Assembly: GCA_902651635.1 (NCBI GenBank)
Contig: CACRSC010000006.1
Span: 106,401 to 169,633 of the forward strand
Direction of reading: 5' to 3'
Source of the DNA: Mastigamoeba balamuthi
Taxonomy: Eukaryota; Evosea; Mastigamoebida; Mastigamoebidae
Length of the DNA stretch: 63,233 bases
Shown: positions 1 through 10,892 of the stretch, in pieces
How positions within the stretch are numbered: the stretch's first letter is position 1
How the letters are laid out: every line of letters starts with the position of its first letter
Notes under the pieces: model-generated
What the model saw: the letters and a program-made list of their open reading frames with translations, nothing else
Database searches by the model: none
Told to the model about the DNA's origin: nothing
Translations under genes and position numbers: made by a program

Positions 1-87
1 CCTCAACGTGCCCCGGCGCCCCCCTCCCCCCGCCGCCCTGTCGCCCGCTGACCCCTTGACCCCCGGGGGGCCCACGGGGGGGCGCAG

Positions 88-1585
88 AGCTGCCCGCACG
101 TGTTCTGCAGGGGCTGCCTGAGGGCCGCCGTGCTCAGGGAGCCCGAGGCCCCGCACTGCCCCGACGCCACGTGCGGCGCGGGGCTGGCGCCGTCGGACGT
201 CGCCGAGCTGCTGACGGCCGCGGAGCGCGCGGAGGCCGAGGCGCGGATGCTGGACGCTGTGGCGGGGTCGAACCCGGGGCTCTTCGTGCGCTGCCCCAAG
301 TGCGCGACGCTCGTCGAGCGCGTGCCGGGCGAGGACCCCGGGCAGGGCGCCGACGCCGCGCAGAGGGACCGCGCGGAGTACCGCCTGCGCTGCGCGGCGT
401 GCTCGGCGGACTTCTGCGCGTCGTGCCACGTGGCGCCGTTCCACGACGGCGAGACGTGCGCGCAGTGCCGCACGCACGCGATGGCCGCCGCGCACTGCCG
501 CTACTGCGGGGCCGACCTCGCGGTCGCGGGCTCGCTCGTCTGCGCGGGCGAGGAGTGCCAGGGCAAGAGCCGTGTGGCCTGCACGGCCGTGCTGGCCTGC
601 GGGCACGTCTGCTACGGCACCTGCATGGCCGCGCACAGCGCGTGCCCCCCGTGCCTGCACGAGTCCTGCGGCCACGGCGAGGCCGGCGAGGCCTACTGCC
701 CCGTCTGCTGGACCGAGGGCGTCAACCAGGCCCCCGCGATCGTGCTCGCCTGCGGGCACTTGCTGCACTACGAGTGCGCGAGGAAGAAGGTCGAGGCCGG
801 GTGGCCCGGCTCGCGCATCACGTTCGGCTTCCTCGACTGCCCCGTCTGCAAGCGCGTGATGGAGCACGAGGCGCTGGCGCCCGTCATGAAGCCCTTCGTG
901 GAGCTCAGGAAGCAGGTCGAGTCCAAGGCGCTCGCTCGCCTCAAGTCGCTCGGGCTGTGGAACTCGCCCGAAGTGTCCGGCAACCGCCTCGCCTACGCGA
1001 TGCACCGCTTCAGCTACTTCCCTTGCTTCAAGTGCAAGAAGCCGTACTACGGCGGCGAGCGTGTCTGCGAAGGCGGCGGCGTCGAGGAGGTGCACTTCTT
1101 TGCTGTTTGGCTGGCGGTTATGCATCTGTCTCACTGGACGAAACTCGGTTCACTCTGTCCCTGCGGCGCAGTTCAAGAAGGAGGAGCTCTTGTGCTCGAA
1201 CTGCGTTCCGTTTGCTGCGCAAGCTGTCTGCCCCAAGCACGGGACTGATTTCATGTACGGCCTCAATTCAATTAATTGGTATCCGAGTTAGCTCTCACGG
1301 GTCTGTGGCGCAGAGAATGGAAGTGCAGATTCTGTTGCAACGTCAGCGTGTGGTTCTGTTGGGGCACGACTCACTTCTGCAACGAGTGCCACAAGAACCC
1401 TGCGGAGACTGTGCGTTTCGTGTTTTCCATGTTACTTCAAAGCCCTGATCGCACCACAGATGAGGAAGCAGCAGATGGGGCTGCTACCGAAGTGCACGTG
1501 CAGTATCAAGCACCCGCCTAATGGCCAGGAGTTCCTTCTGGGGTGCTCCCTTTGTCGCCTGGAGACCACGACATGCTTCCGTTAA
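88..1585 (+). CDS. RING/IBR plus MYCBP2-type RING-Cys-relay E3 ubiquitin ligase (3' part)
   Basis: Partial gene; upstream exons lie left of the window. Proposed exons are 88-1089, 1172-1254, 1314-1410 and 1460-1585, all in frame, giving 435 residues. The first part has a RING1-like end (SCPHVFCRGCL) and an IBR-like Cys cluster (FVRCPKC, RLRCAACSADFCASC). It is followed by a RING of the MYCBP2/Highwire kind (CPVCWTEG, LACGHLLHYEC, RITFGFLDCPVCK) and then by the tandem-cysteine tail of that family: YYGGERVC, CPKHGTDFIEWKCRFCC, WFCWGTTHFCNECH and HPPNGQEFLLGCSLC. In MYCBP2 this tail relays ubiquitin between two cysteines and esterifies Thr/Ser, so ligase activity is inferred from family knowledge. 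I cannot say with certainty which cysteines are the relay pair. The match to the MYCBP2 C-terminus is strong across three introns; the upstream IBR is weaker. Confidence 0.85.
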
Positions 1586-1782
1586 GGTTGACGAATTATA
1601 CACGGTTTAAGTCGATTGTTTTCATCGTGTTTGCTGTCATAAGTGACCCATTTCCAAGACTTGGGGTTGAGGCAGACGACATGCCATACAACATGAGGCT
1701 GCAAATCGTGTATTAACTGCCTTTCGTCATTGCCATTCACCAACGTTTCTGCCCAGGTCCGATTTTAATGGTGCGTTTGATT

Positions 1783-4556
1783 TTACATTGAGTTCTGCGA
1801 CATTGGCACAACCTGTGTAAGGTCTGCTGTGTCCGAGCTCTTCATGTTCGCCCTTCCAGACGAGTCCGATGCCACAGGAAGGCTGCCAGCCCCCTGTGAC
1901 CCCCCACTCCCTGCCTCCCACGTGCGCGGAGCAGGCATGTCTGACGGCATCATCGTCCCGGTGCTGTATTGCGGGGGTATCCCCAGTGCTGCGACGGGCG
2001 CGTGGCCGGATGAGTCGCTGCTGCTGCTGAGGTATACGTTCCCATCGGGGCCAACCATCGGCACAACTCCCTGGCCCGGAGAGTAACCGCAGGAGGGGTC
2101 GACCGACAGGCACGAGGGATCGACAACAGAGAATCCCGCGCCCGAGTGCGCATCTATCTCCACTGGCACGTTGAGTTGCCTGGGCCCGTTCCTGACCTTC
2201 CGCCTGTGTCGCCTGTGTCAGCTGTCATAAATTACTTAAAAAGCATACGCGTAAACAAGAGCAATGACGACACCGACGAGAAGGATGAAGCCACCGACAC
2301 TGCCAACAGTGCTCGATATGATGATCTTGTTGCGGTTCGACTTGGACTCTGTCTTCTCCAGCGACTCGCAGTCCTTGGACAGGGGGCTCGTAGGAGCCCA
2401 TCCGTCCTTGCATGCGCAATTGTCGTTGCAGCCCACACCCCCGTCGCAACTCTCGTTGTGCTCCGTGTCCAGGACGCCGTTGCCGCACCCTGTGTGCACA
2501 TACACAATAGACCTAAGACACACGCAAAGCAAAGCAGACGAGCGCACCCGAGCAGTTGATGGTTCGGGGGCTGTATGGCGAATGTCCGGAAGCACAGGCG
2601 CAGTTTTCGCAGAACGTCCCACCATCGCACTGTTCATCCCCCATAGTGACGTTATCGCCGCAGTCTGCGAGAAGGAAACGTCAGAAACGAGCAATATGCG
2701 TCATGCGATGCGCACGGGGCTCGCAGTCCAAGCGCATAGGCGACTTGGGATAATACCCGGCAGTGCACTTGCAGTGCTCACAGCCCACCCCGCCGTCGCA
2801 CTCCTCCTTCGGATCCGTCGTGAGGTCCACCCTGCCGTTGCCACATCCTGTCCGCGCCTGTCAGCCGCGGGGAGCGGCCAGAGAGAGAGAAATAGAGGGC
2901 ACCCGGGAGGACACAGTTGCCGGCGTAGTTGCACGTGAACCCGACACCGCAGCGGTACACAGGCAGTGACACGTTGTCGCAGTCGAGTTCGTATGCGCCG
3001 CACTTGCAGTCGCAGCCTCTGTGGTCCATGTACCACGAAGTGTCGCAGGTCCACTCGCGAGGCACTGGCAACCCCGTCAGATACGAAGCTCCGAGTGCGT
3101 TGCATTTGCGTGCCGGTGCATTTGCCACGGATGCACAACCAGTTGCCCGGACACGTCGTGTTCAGGTTATAGTTGAAGCAGTCGGGGTCCGAGATGCCGC
3201 ACTCGCAGTCGCAGATCTTCCCGTCGTTGTACGCTGACGCGTTGCACTTCCATTTCTCTGCGCTTCTCGTGAGACGCCCGTGCGACCCTCACGCCGCCCA
3301 GCATACCCTCGCACACCGCGCCAGAGTCCAGCACGTGGCAGTAGGGCTGGATGAAGTGCCCTGGACAAACGCTGACAGGTACGTTCTTGTCGTTGCAGTC
3401 GGGGTCCGTCACGACGCCGCACTCGCACTGGCAGCCGTCGTACTGCCAGTAGTTAGACGCGTTGCACGCGCCCTTTTTCTCCCAGTCGAGGGCTGCGCGC
3501 GCAAAGGAGGTGAGTGAGAGTGAAGGGGCCTGGCAGTAGGGGTTCCTGACCGACACAGCGGCTGCTCTGGTCGCAGACGAATCCGGAGCCGCAGTCCGAC
3601 GTCGCTTGGGTGTCACAGTCTATGTCGCGTGCCCCACAGTTGCAGTTGCACGTTCCGTCATGGTATTTGGACTTGTCGCACAGCCACGTCGGTGGCACGC
3701 CAGCTGTTCCGAGTGAGAGGCAGGTGGGAGGCAGGGGGGCTTGTGCTCGAGAGCGAGTTCAATTGGTGGTTGCGTACTGTAGCTGCTGCCAGTGGTGCGA
3801 ATAGTGAAGGCCCCTGTGGAGGTATATCGATACCAGACGGCGTCGACGGGACTGAAGTCGTAGATGAGGTGTTGCGTGTCGAGCTTCGTGCCGACCATCC
3901 GCACTTTGCCACACGACCAGAAGCTCACGCCGATGACGACCCCTTTGTTCCACGCGACTGCAGATGCCCCCGTGAGCTCCGCCCCGCGGGCCCAAGGTGG
4001 TCCAGCGCACCCATGGGGTCGTCAAGGCCGCTGAGGTCGACACTGACCCACGTAGGGACGATGGACGTGTTCTTGGCGTCGCACGGCTGAATGGTGGGGT
4101 CGTAGCGGACGACCGTGCGGAACGACGTGTACGACAGGCGCTCGCCGGGCCCGTAGATGGGCATCATCGCCATCGGGTACAGCGACACGGCGCCGTAGAC
4201 GGTGGACTTCTTGGCGACGGAGGTGTTGGCGTAGGGCTCCAAGTACAGTGCGAAGCACACGCGCGTGAACTTCCACGGCACCGAGGGCGGTGTGAAGAGC
4301 TGCCCCACGTTAGCCGAGTACACGGCGTCTGCGCGCACGAGCGGGTCAGTTGCTCTCTGGTGAAGTGGAGTGGGCTGCGCGTACAGGACCCGCAGAGCGA
4401 CTCGAGAGGCCAGCGAGTGCGGCCCATCAGCGTAAAGTCCGCGCCCGAGTCGTAGACGAGCGAACCTTCGCCCCCGCACTGGTCCTCGGCCCGGACGGCG
4501 TGGAGGCACACGAGGGCAGCCGCCAGCAGCTGCCCCACCCACGATCTCGCGTGCAT
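1783..4556 (-). CDS. Cys-rich repeat type I membrane receptor-like protein, copy A
   Basis: Eleven exons on the minus strand: 4556-4385, 4328-4011, 3957-3778, 3703-3551, 3492-3307, 3257-3114, 3064-2903, 2847-2716, 2664-2548, 2489-2249 and 2203-1783. The sum is exactly 741 codons. The product starts with a signal peptide (LLAAALVCLHAVRA). An N-terminal domain of about 200 residues (PSVPWKFTRVCFALYL) follows, then four Cys modules of the form CxCxCGxxDxDC, three CDGGxxC modules, one TM segment (VGSVGGFILLVGVVIALVY) and a tail of about 140 residues with DLTQVVP. It is head-to-head with a paralog at 5046-8064 that has the same intron phases. One intron (3113-3065) appears to be GC-AG. Function is unknown; a cell-surface receptor or adhesion role is inferred from topology only. 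Confidence 0.85.
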
Positions 4557-5045
4557 TTTGTGGCGCAACGGGGTCGAATTCGAAAGGAGCTTGTGGGCGC
4601 AGACTTGTCAGCACGGGAGATAAAAATGAGGTGGAATACTATCGCGTCTGCAACGGAAACAGAAACAGGCGAGCTCTGCGCGGGCCTGGTGGACGCAGCG
4701 CACAGGGAATTGGTTGAGATTGCCACTCGAGACCGCCGCAACGCCCCGGATTCACCCCAGAACCACCGTGAAAAGCACCACGAGAAAACTGTATTTTTGG
4801 TGTACCACATCGTATCTCAGCCGAGGCTCGCTCGCACTCGGTCTCGGTCGGAGGACTGGTTCCCCCCAGTGGCAGCGCTCCACCGGGCCCACCGGGAGAT
4901 CGCCACCTCCTTTTCCCGCGGTGACTGGTACCTGAGATTTTTGTCCCCGTTCTTTGCTCCCGTTCGGTTATCACCGCCCACTCCTGCATACCCGAAACCC
5001 CCAAAGCCCCGACAACTATTTGCGGAGCCTCACCGCGGGGTCGCC
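4557..5045. promoter_or_regulatory. Shared divergent promoter region between the two Cys-rich receptor genes
   Basis: A stretch of 489 bases lies between the start codons of the two divergent receptor paralogs. It is less GC-rich near 4619, where GATAAAAATGAGG gives an AT-rich TATA-like patch. No ORF here is convincing. That it holds promoters for both genes is inferred from position alone. Confidence 0.4.
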
Positions 5046-8000
5046 ATGCGCTGCTCTCTGGCCTGCCTCGCTGCCGTGCTCGCGCACGCTGTGGCAGCGG
5101 CGGCGGCGTCTCCGCTGCTTTCGCTGTCCGTCTCGTCCGCAGAGGACCAGTGCGAGGGCGCCGGCTCTCAGCGCTACGACGTGGGTGTCGGCGAGGACTA
5201 CGTGCCCTGGAACATTCGCACCGGTACAGTCCCACAGGCCCTCTGCTCTCGTGCGGCCTCCCCCATCCCACGCGACTTTGGGACACACTTGTCGCTCAGT
5301 GTTTGTTCACGCGCACGCGGTCGTGCGGACGCGCCGCAGGCAGCGACATGTACTCGGGCACTGCGGCGCAGCTGTTCGTGGTGCCCAGCGTGCCGTGGAA
5401 GTACACGCGCCTGTGCTTCGCCATGCGCCTGCGGCCCGAGGGAAACACGTCGGTGGCGCTGCAGGCGACGGTGCGCGGCGAGGTGTCGCTCTACCCCGTG
5501 TCGGTCTTCAGCGGCAAGATGATACCCGGCGACCGCACCGCTGTCGCCGCGTTCTCCAAGGACATCGCCTACACGCCGCCGGCCGCGGGCACCAACAAGA
5601 CCAGCAACAACGGCGTCTACCCCGTCTGGCTCAGCGTCGACGTGAGCAGCAACGCCCAGATGGGTCCGCCCGCCACTCCTCAGCCCCTCGTAGCGGGTCT
5701 GCGCACGAGAACTGACGACTTGCCTGCCTGCCTCTGCTCGCGGGGTACCAGTGGCGTGGAGCAAGGGAGTGTTCGTCGCGGTGAACTGGTGGTCGTGCAA
5801 GACTGTCCAGCTGGTCGGCATGATGACATCATACGGCAGGCGGCGCCTCGCCCTCAAGTACAACAGCCTCTGGGAGGACGCATCCCGCGATGCCTGGCTC
5901 ATTCGCACGACGGGCCACAACCACAGTTCCGCTCACTTCCCTCGCCTGCATGGAATCGCTCTGCCCACATGCACCATCGCTCCCTTCTGCGTGTCTCTCG
6001 TCGCTGACTGCGAGGCTGCGCTACGCAGGTGGGCTGCCGCCCGGTTGGTATTGCAACAGGACGTACTACAACGACAGGATCTGCGATTGCAACTGTGGCG
6101 CCCCGGACCCAGACTGCAACGCCAAATTCACGGGTTGCGGCACAGGCAACGTCTGCGATCAGGCTGGCCGCTGCGTAGGTGCGAACGCCCGCTGCTCTCT
6201 GGCAGCTATGCCCACAATGACCCCGCTGGCCTCCGCAGAGCTGGATTGGTCCAAGAAGGGGAAGTGCAAGACCTCCAACTACTGGCAGTACGACGGCTGC
6301 CAATGCGAGTGCGGGTCCGTCATCGACCCCGACTGTCTCGACGACACGGCCCCCGCGAACGTCTGCACGTCTGTAAACGTTACATATGGCAAGTGCCACG
6401 ACGACTACTATGACGGCAGCTACTGCACTGGTACCCCCACTCATCAGCGTTATCGTTTGACGCTTAACTCCGTTTCGCACGTCAGACGTGTGGAGGTGTA
6501 ACGCGTCACTGTACAACGACGGGAAGGTGTGCAACTGCCGCTGCGGGCTGCCGGACCCCGACTGTGACAACCACAGCCTCAACACTACGTGTCCGGGCAA
6601 CTGGCTCTGCATTAACGACAAGTGCTTCTGTAAGTCCGCTGGCCTGCAGGCGCTCCCTCTCCGCTCCGCTCCTCGCTGGCTGAGGAGTGTGCCCTCCTGC
6701 CGCCAGCACCGCGCGAGTGGAAGTGCGAGCCGAGGTGGTACGACTACAAGGATGAGTGTGACTGCGGGTGCGGCAAGTACGACCCCGACTGCGACGACGA
6801 GTCCCAGCAGGTGCTCAACTGCGCCTCGGGGCAGACCTGCAACTACCTCGGCGTGTGCGTTGACACAGGTATGGCTCGGGTATCCTGTTCCCACTTTGCT
6901 GCTGTTTCTAACCCCTCGCCACCCAGGGTGCGGCAACCACCGCGCCGAGGGCAGCAGAGGCGAGCAGTGCGATGGAGGAACGGGCTGCTCCAACGCCACA
7001 TGTCGGTGCCTCAGTGGATACCACCCGAGATCGCCTCTGCGAGAGAGCTGCCAGACACGTGTGTTGCCCTCATGGGCAGCAGGGACGATGCTCACCGGGT
7101 GGGGCCTTCGCCTTCACAGAATGCGGCGACCTGATCGTTGCAGGCTACGAAGAGTGCGACGGGGGTCTCAACTGTGCAGGGAACTGCAAGTGCAACAGCG
7201 GGTTCAAACCATACAGCCCGGTCCAGCAGTTCTGTACCGGTTCGCAGGAAATTTTGTACGCTCGACTAAAGCAGATGTTACAGGATGCGGCAACAAGGTC
7301 CTGGACACGGAGCTCAACGAGAGCTGTGACAGCGGCCTGGGCTGTGACCTGACCTGCAGGTGTACGTCGGGGTACGCGCCCACGAGCCCTCCGTCTTCGG
7401 AGTGCGTCGCAGTGCCCAAGGAGTCCAAGTCGAGCAGAACCAAGGTCATCATCTCGAGCACCGTCGGCAGCGTTGGCGGCTTCCTCCTCCTTGTCGCCGT
7501 CGTCGCTGCAATAATCTACGCGTGCGCTCGCTCACTGCCGAAGTTGGTTCTCACGCCTGTGCGTGCAGGAGGAAGGTCAAGTACGGGCCCAGGAAGCTCA
7601 ACATCCCCGTCGAGCTGGACGGGGGGATTTCGACGGCCGATGTAAACTGCGTGCCAGTAGCGGACCAGTCGATACCCTACTCGGGCACGCAGATGGCCAC
7701 GTTCGTCTCGTCCGACGGCCTCGTCTACATGTCGACGAACCAGGCCATCGCCAGCAGTAGCAGCAACTCGTCCGGCCGCCTTGGAGGCGTTGTCCCCTCG
7801 CCGCTCTCCGTGCAGCTGCAGGACCTGTCCATGGCTCCCGTGAGCATTGCGTACCAGGCCACCATGTCGCCGCTGAACCCGTCGCTGAGCGACCACAGCT
7901 CGTCGGCTGCCGGCTCGGCAGGGGTGGCGGCAGACGCGAGCAGGACAGAGTCGTCGGGAAGGAGTGGGGGAAAGGCATATAGAGACTCACCAGACCTCTC

Positions 8001-8064
8001 CCAGGTGGTTCCTTCTGCACGCGCAGTGAATAACCAGCCCCTAAGCGAATACCCAACTTCGTGA
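5046..8064 (+). CDS. Cys-rich repeat type I membrane receptor-like protein, copy B
   Basis: Eleven exons: 5046-5223, 5340-5663, 5752-5925, 6029-6178, 6239-6430, 6486-6629, 6707-6868, 6927-7058, 7120-7239, 7284-7521 and 7569-8064. They give 769 residues. Exon phases match copy A one by one. The product has a signal peptide after Met (LACLAAVLAHAVAAAAA), an ectodomain start with PSVPWKYTRLCFAMRL, Cys modules such as CDCNCGAPDPDC and CECGSVIDPDC, CDGG modules, and one TM segment (STVGSVGGFLLLVAVVAAII). The Ser-rich cytoplasmic tail carries DLSQVVP, the same short motif as in copy A. The third intron donor (GTTCCG at 5926) is weak but is supported by the paralog. Function is not known; both copies are likely surface receptors or adhesins. 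Confidence 0.87.
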
Positions 8065-8496
8065 ACACCTGTAGGCTTCTGCTGAGCAACAATACAAGTG
8101 GCTGTCATTCATTCACCCCACACCCAACCACGTGAAATGGGCAGTGCAGCAGGCCACCCCCCAATTATCACCACAGGGCCGGCGAGCCCTTCGTCATACC
8201 GGCCTCGGAACGTTCCAAGGCAGGGAAATCGTGCTTCCCAGCTCACGGGACATAGGTTTTGCTTGGCGATGCCGTGTGAAGTGCAACCCGATGAGCTACG
8301 CGAACCCGAGCTTGCGAGTGCGGCAGTAGTTTAACGGCCCACACCATTGTACGCACTGCAGGTCGTCACAAACACCGCGACTGCTCGGCCACTCCCGGCC
8401 TCGAGAAACCTGTAGATTTGGGTGTCAACGATTATCATATCATGGAGATGGCGTCACAGCGATTTCGATTCTCCTCAGTCGGTTTTGGAGACAGGC
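8065..8496. other. Intergenic, no gene seen
   Basis: Only short reading frames without Met-initiated, family-like or compositionally coding sequence are present. The stretch must hold the 3' end of the receptor gene and the promoter of the Cys-rich secreted protein gene. I see no clear TATA box or repeat. Confidence 0.4.
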
Positions 8497-9102
8497 ATGA
8501 GAACAACGTCCGTTGTTGTTGTCCTAGCTGTGCTCGGGGAGTGCCTGGGACTCGTCCCTCACTGGGGAGGCTGCCAGTCCAGCAACGAGTGCGATCCGAC
8601 GCCCGTCCAGGGGCGGTCTGTCTGCTGCCACGTGGGCGACAGGCGCTGCCTGACGATGGACGACTGCGACTGGGTCAACTGGATCGAGAAGAGCAAGGAG
8701 CCCCGCGACTGCCAGTGCATCGCGCCGAAGCGCCGTGGCGGCAGCGGCAAGCGGTGGGACAGCTGCCAGGCGAGCTCCGAGTGCGACCCCGGCCTGACCA
8801 CCGACGGCAAGCGCCTGTGCTGCCACCTGGGCGACAGGCGCTGCCTGACAAGGGCCGACTGCGAGTGGGCCAACTGGGTCGAGAACAAGACCAGGGAGTG
8901 CGCGTGCATCAGCGACAGCTGCTTCAACGGCCAGAAGGACCAGCACGAGGCCGACGTTGATTGCGGGCTCTGGTGCCCCAACAAGTGCCAGAAAGACCTT
9001 AACTGTGTCGGCGACGGCGACTGCCAGAGCGGCAAGTGCATCTTTGACGACGACCCAGATCAGCCCGAGTTTGTGGGTCCGATGATCGGCTGGTGTGCAT
9101 AG
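8497..9102 (+). CDS. Small secreted Cys-rich tandem-repeat protein
   Basis: Intronless, 201 residues, starting at the ATG at 8497, which directly precedes a signal peptide (TTSVVVVLAVLGECLGLV). Upstream in-frame codons lack a better Met. Two tandem repeats of about 55 residues follow: CQSSNECDP...VCCHVGDRRCLTMDDCDW and CQASSECDP...LCCHLGDRRCLTRADCEW. The C-terminal module CFNGQKDQHEADVDCG...C..C..DGDCQSGKC resembles the short CxNGxxDxxExDxDCG modules common in secreted protist proteins. Extracellular and disulfide-rich is a safe inference. Substrate or partner is unknown; a lectin-like, protease-inhibitor-like or wall role cannot be told apart here. Confidence 0.8.
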   Translation: MRTTSVVVVLAVLGECLGLVPHWGGCQSSNECDPTPVQGRSVCCHVGDRRCLTMDDCDWVNWIEKSKEPRDCQCIAPKRRGGSGKRWDSCQASSECDPGLTTDGKRLCCHLGDRRCLTRADCEWANWVENKTRECACISDSCFNGQKDQHEADVDCGLWCPNKCQKDLNCVGDGDCQSGKCIFDDDPDQPEFVGPMIGWCA

Positions 9103-9869
9103 TTGCAACCTCCCCTGAACAATGAGATCCTGATTCCTGCAAGATCTTGGGTTTTGCGCAATCAACCGGACCAAAACGCAGCCGTAAGAGGCGCGCCGAA
9201 TCGGGTGCGTTCATGCAGGTGACAGGACAGCGGGGCCACGCCCAGGCTGAGGTGGTGTGAGAAAGGACAGGATACAAGCTGCTGGGCATGTTCCGTGCCA
9301 GGTGTGTCGGCGTATGCCAGGACCTCAGGTCTAAGGCTGTACAGCTCGTGAATCCTTCTTCAGGAGCTTCACTGCACCGAAGCTTGTTCAGCGCATTCTG
9401 GGCCCTCACGAGGACCGGAATTCAAGAACGGAGAGAACGGAGAAAGACTGTCGGGTGACGTTCAATGTACAAAAGACTGACTCCAGTCAAGCCTCTGATT
9501 GCAAATGGCGGGCAACGGGGATATTATGCCCCAGAAACTCGGCGCAATGCCGCTGAGGCTAGGGGTGCTGTCGTGCCTGGATTCCCTGGACTCTTGCGCA
9601 GTAAGAGCACCGCAGTAGCCGACAGCGAAGTTCGAGATCGGCGCGAGTTCCTGTTCCTCCGTTTCGATTCTGTGTGACGTCAATCGGTTATCGCACGCTA
9701 CGCACAACGGCTCTTGCAGGGTGTTTTTCCGTGGGCGTTATAAAAACGCGGCAGATATTTCGCAGTACGCAGTTCAGGAACTTTTTGCGAAGCGAGAATT
9801 TCTTTTTTCAAAAAACCGCACACGACTCATTCAATTCGTCGACCAACAGACGACGAGGCCCTGGGCAAC
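9103..9869. other. Intergenic with a TATA-like box near its right end
   Basis: There are 767 bases without a supportable gene. Reading frames of 70-136 codons on both strands have no signal, family resemblance or splice support. A TATAAAA run at 9739-9745 sits about 125 bases before the next ATG. Confidence 0.4.
9739..9745 (+). promoter_or_regulatory. TATA-like element upstream of the polyQ protein gene
   Basis: The heptamer TATAAAA in a GC-rich setting (GGGCGTTATAAAAACGCGG) lies about 125 bases before the start codon at 9870. It is a plausible core promoter element for that gene; the transcription start is not known. Confidence 0.35.
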
Positions 9870-10665
9870 ATGGTGCGCGTGCACGCCAAGTACGAGGGCA
9901 AGACGTGGGAGGTGGTGGTGCTCTCGCCGCACAAGCTGCGCGGGGCCGACTACGACGCCGAGCAGGTCGCCGAGAAGGAGCGCAGGAGCACCAAGTTCAC
10001 GAGCACGTGGATCAGCGAGCAGGTCTCCAAGGGCAACATGCGCACGTGGGACCTCGCGGGGCCCGACGGCGTGCTGGTCGCCATGCAGACGGACCTCGTC
10101 GTGCGCGACATGCAGTGCACGAGGGCCAGCCTGTTCAAGACCCTCAACAGGAGGTTCTACTCCTTCGCCCTCTCCCACCGCTCCCAGTGCCCCCAGGCCT
10201 TCGACATCCTCGAGACCAGTACGCGGGGCCCCCTCCCCCCTTAACGCCCAAAACTGTTTCTATAACAGCCGGAAAAGCAGGTTTCAATTCCTGACAAATT
10301 CAATTCAATCGGGGCCCCGCGCGATTGCAGACGGGTTCACCGTGGAGAAGAAGAAGCTTAACTACCCGGCGGTCAGGGCGCCGGCCAAGCGCAGGAACAG
10401 CACGGGCGAGCAGCAGCAGCAGCAGCAGCAGCCGCAGACGCCGTTCCCGGGCATCGGGGAGGCCAAGACGCCGTCGCCTGTCATCGAGGAGAAGCCCAAG
10501 CTGGTGGCCCTGCCCCACGAGGCCCTGCCCCCTCTCAGCACGCTGGCCGTGAGGGAGGAGGGGGAGAGGGAGAGGGAGAAGGAGGGCGGGGCGCCAGAGG
10601 TGGGCCGTGTGCCGCTGGGGGCACCGGTGCCGGCAGAGCAGAACGCCCCGCAGCAGATGTTGTAA
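9870..10665 (+). CDS. Hypothetical polyQ-containing protein
   Basis: Two exons, 9870-10218 and 10331-10665, join in phase (GTACGC...GCAG) to give 227 residues. The N-terminal 116 residues form a compact-looking domain (MVRVHAKYEGKTWEVVVLS..., FTSTWISEQVSKGNMRTWDL, LFKTLNRRFYSFALSHRSQC) that I do not recognise. The second exon is low in complexity: a run of seven Gln, Pro-rich stretches and an EEGEREREKEGG segment near the end. A poly(A)-type AATAAA follows at 10709. No signal peptide or membrane segment is seen, so a cytosolic or nuclear product is likely. The next gene also begins with polyQ, but the two are otherwise unrelated. Confidence 0.65.
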
Positions 10666-10708
10666 CAACAGGACACGGGAAAACCCCCAGGACACCACAC
10701 GCTGACTC

Positions 10709-10714
10709 AATAAA
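10709..10714 (+). terminator. AATAAA polyadenylation signal
   Basis: A canonical hexamer lies 44 bases after the stop codon of the polyQ protein gene, in a short AT-richer stretch before the NO VEIN-like gene. Confidence 0.5.
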
Positions 10715-10892
10715 GGACGCGAAAACAGCCCGAAACAACGGACTTTTACCCGCCAACACGCACACACGTTGACCGACCGCGGTTGGGTCAGAGCCTGTGT
10801 GGGGATATTTTATGTATGTTTGTCGTCATCCCAGGATTTTAGATGTGAGAGATTCGCGAATCTGGGCAGTGCGCATCGCGCTGCGAAAAATT

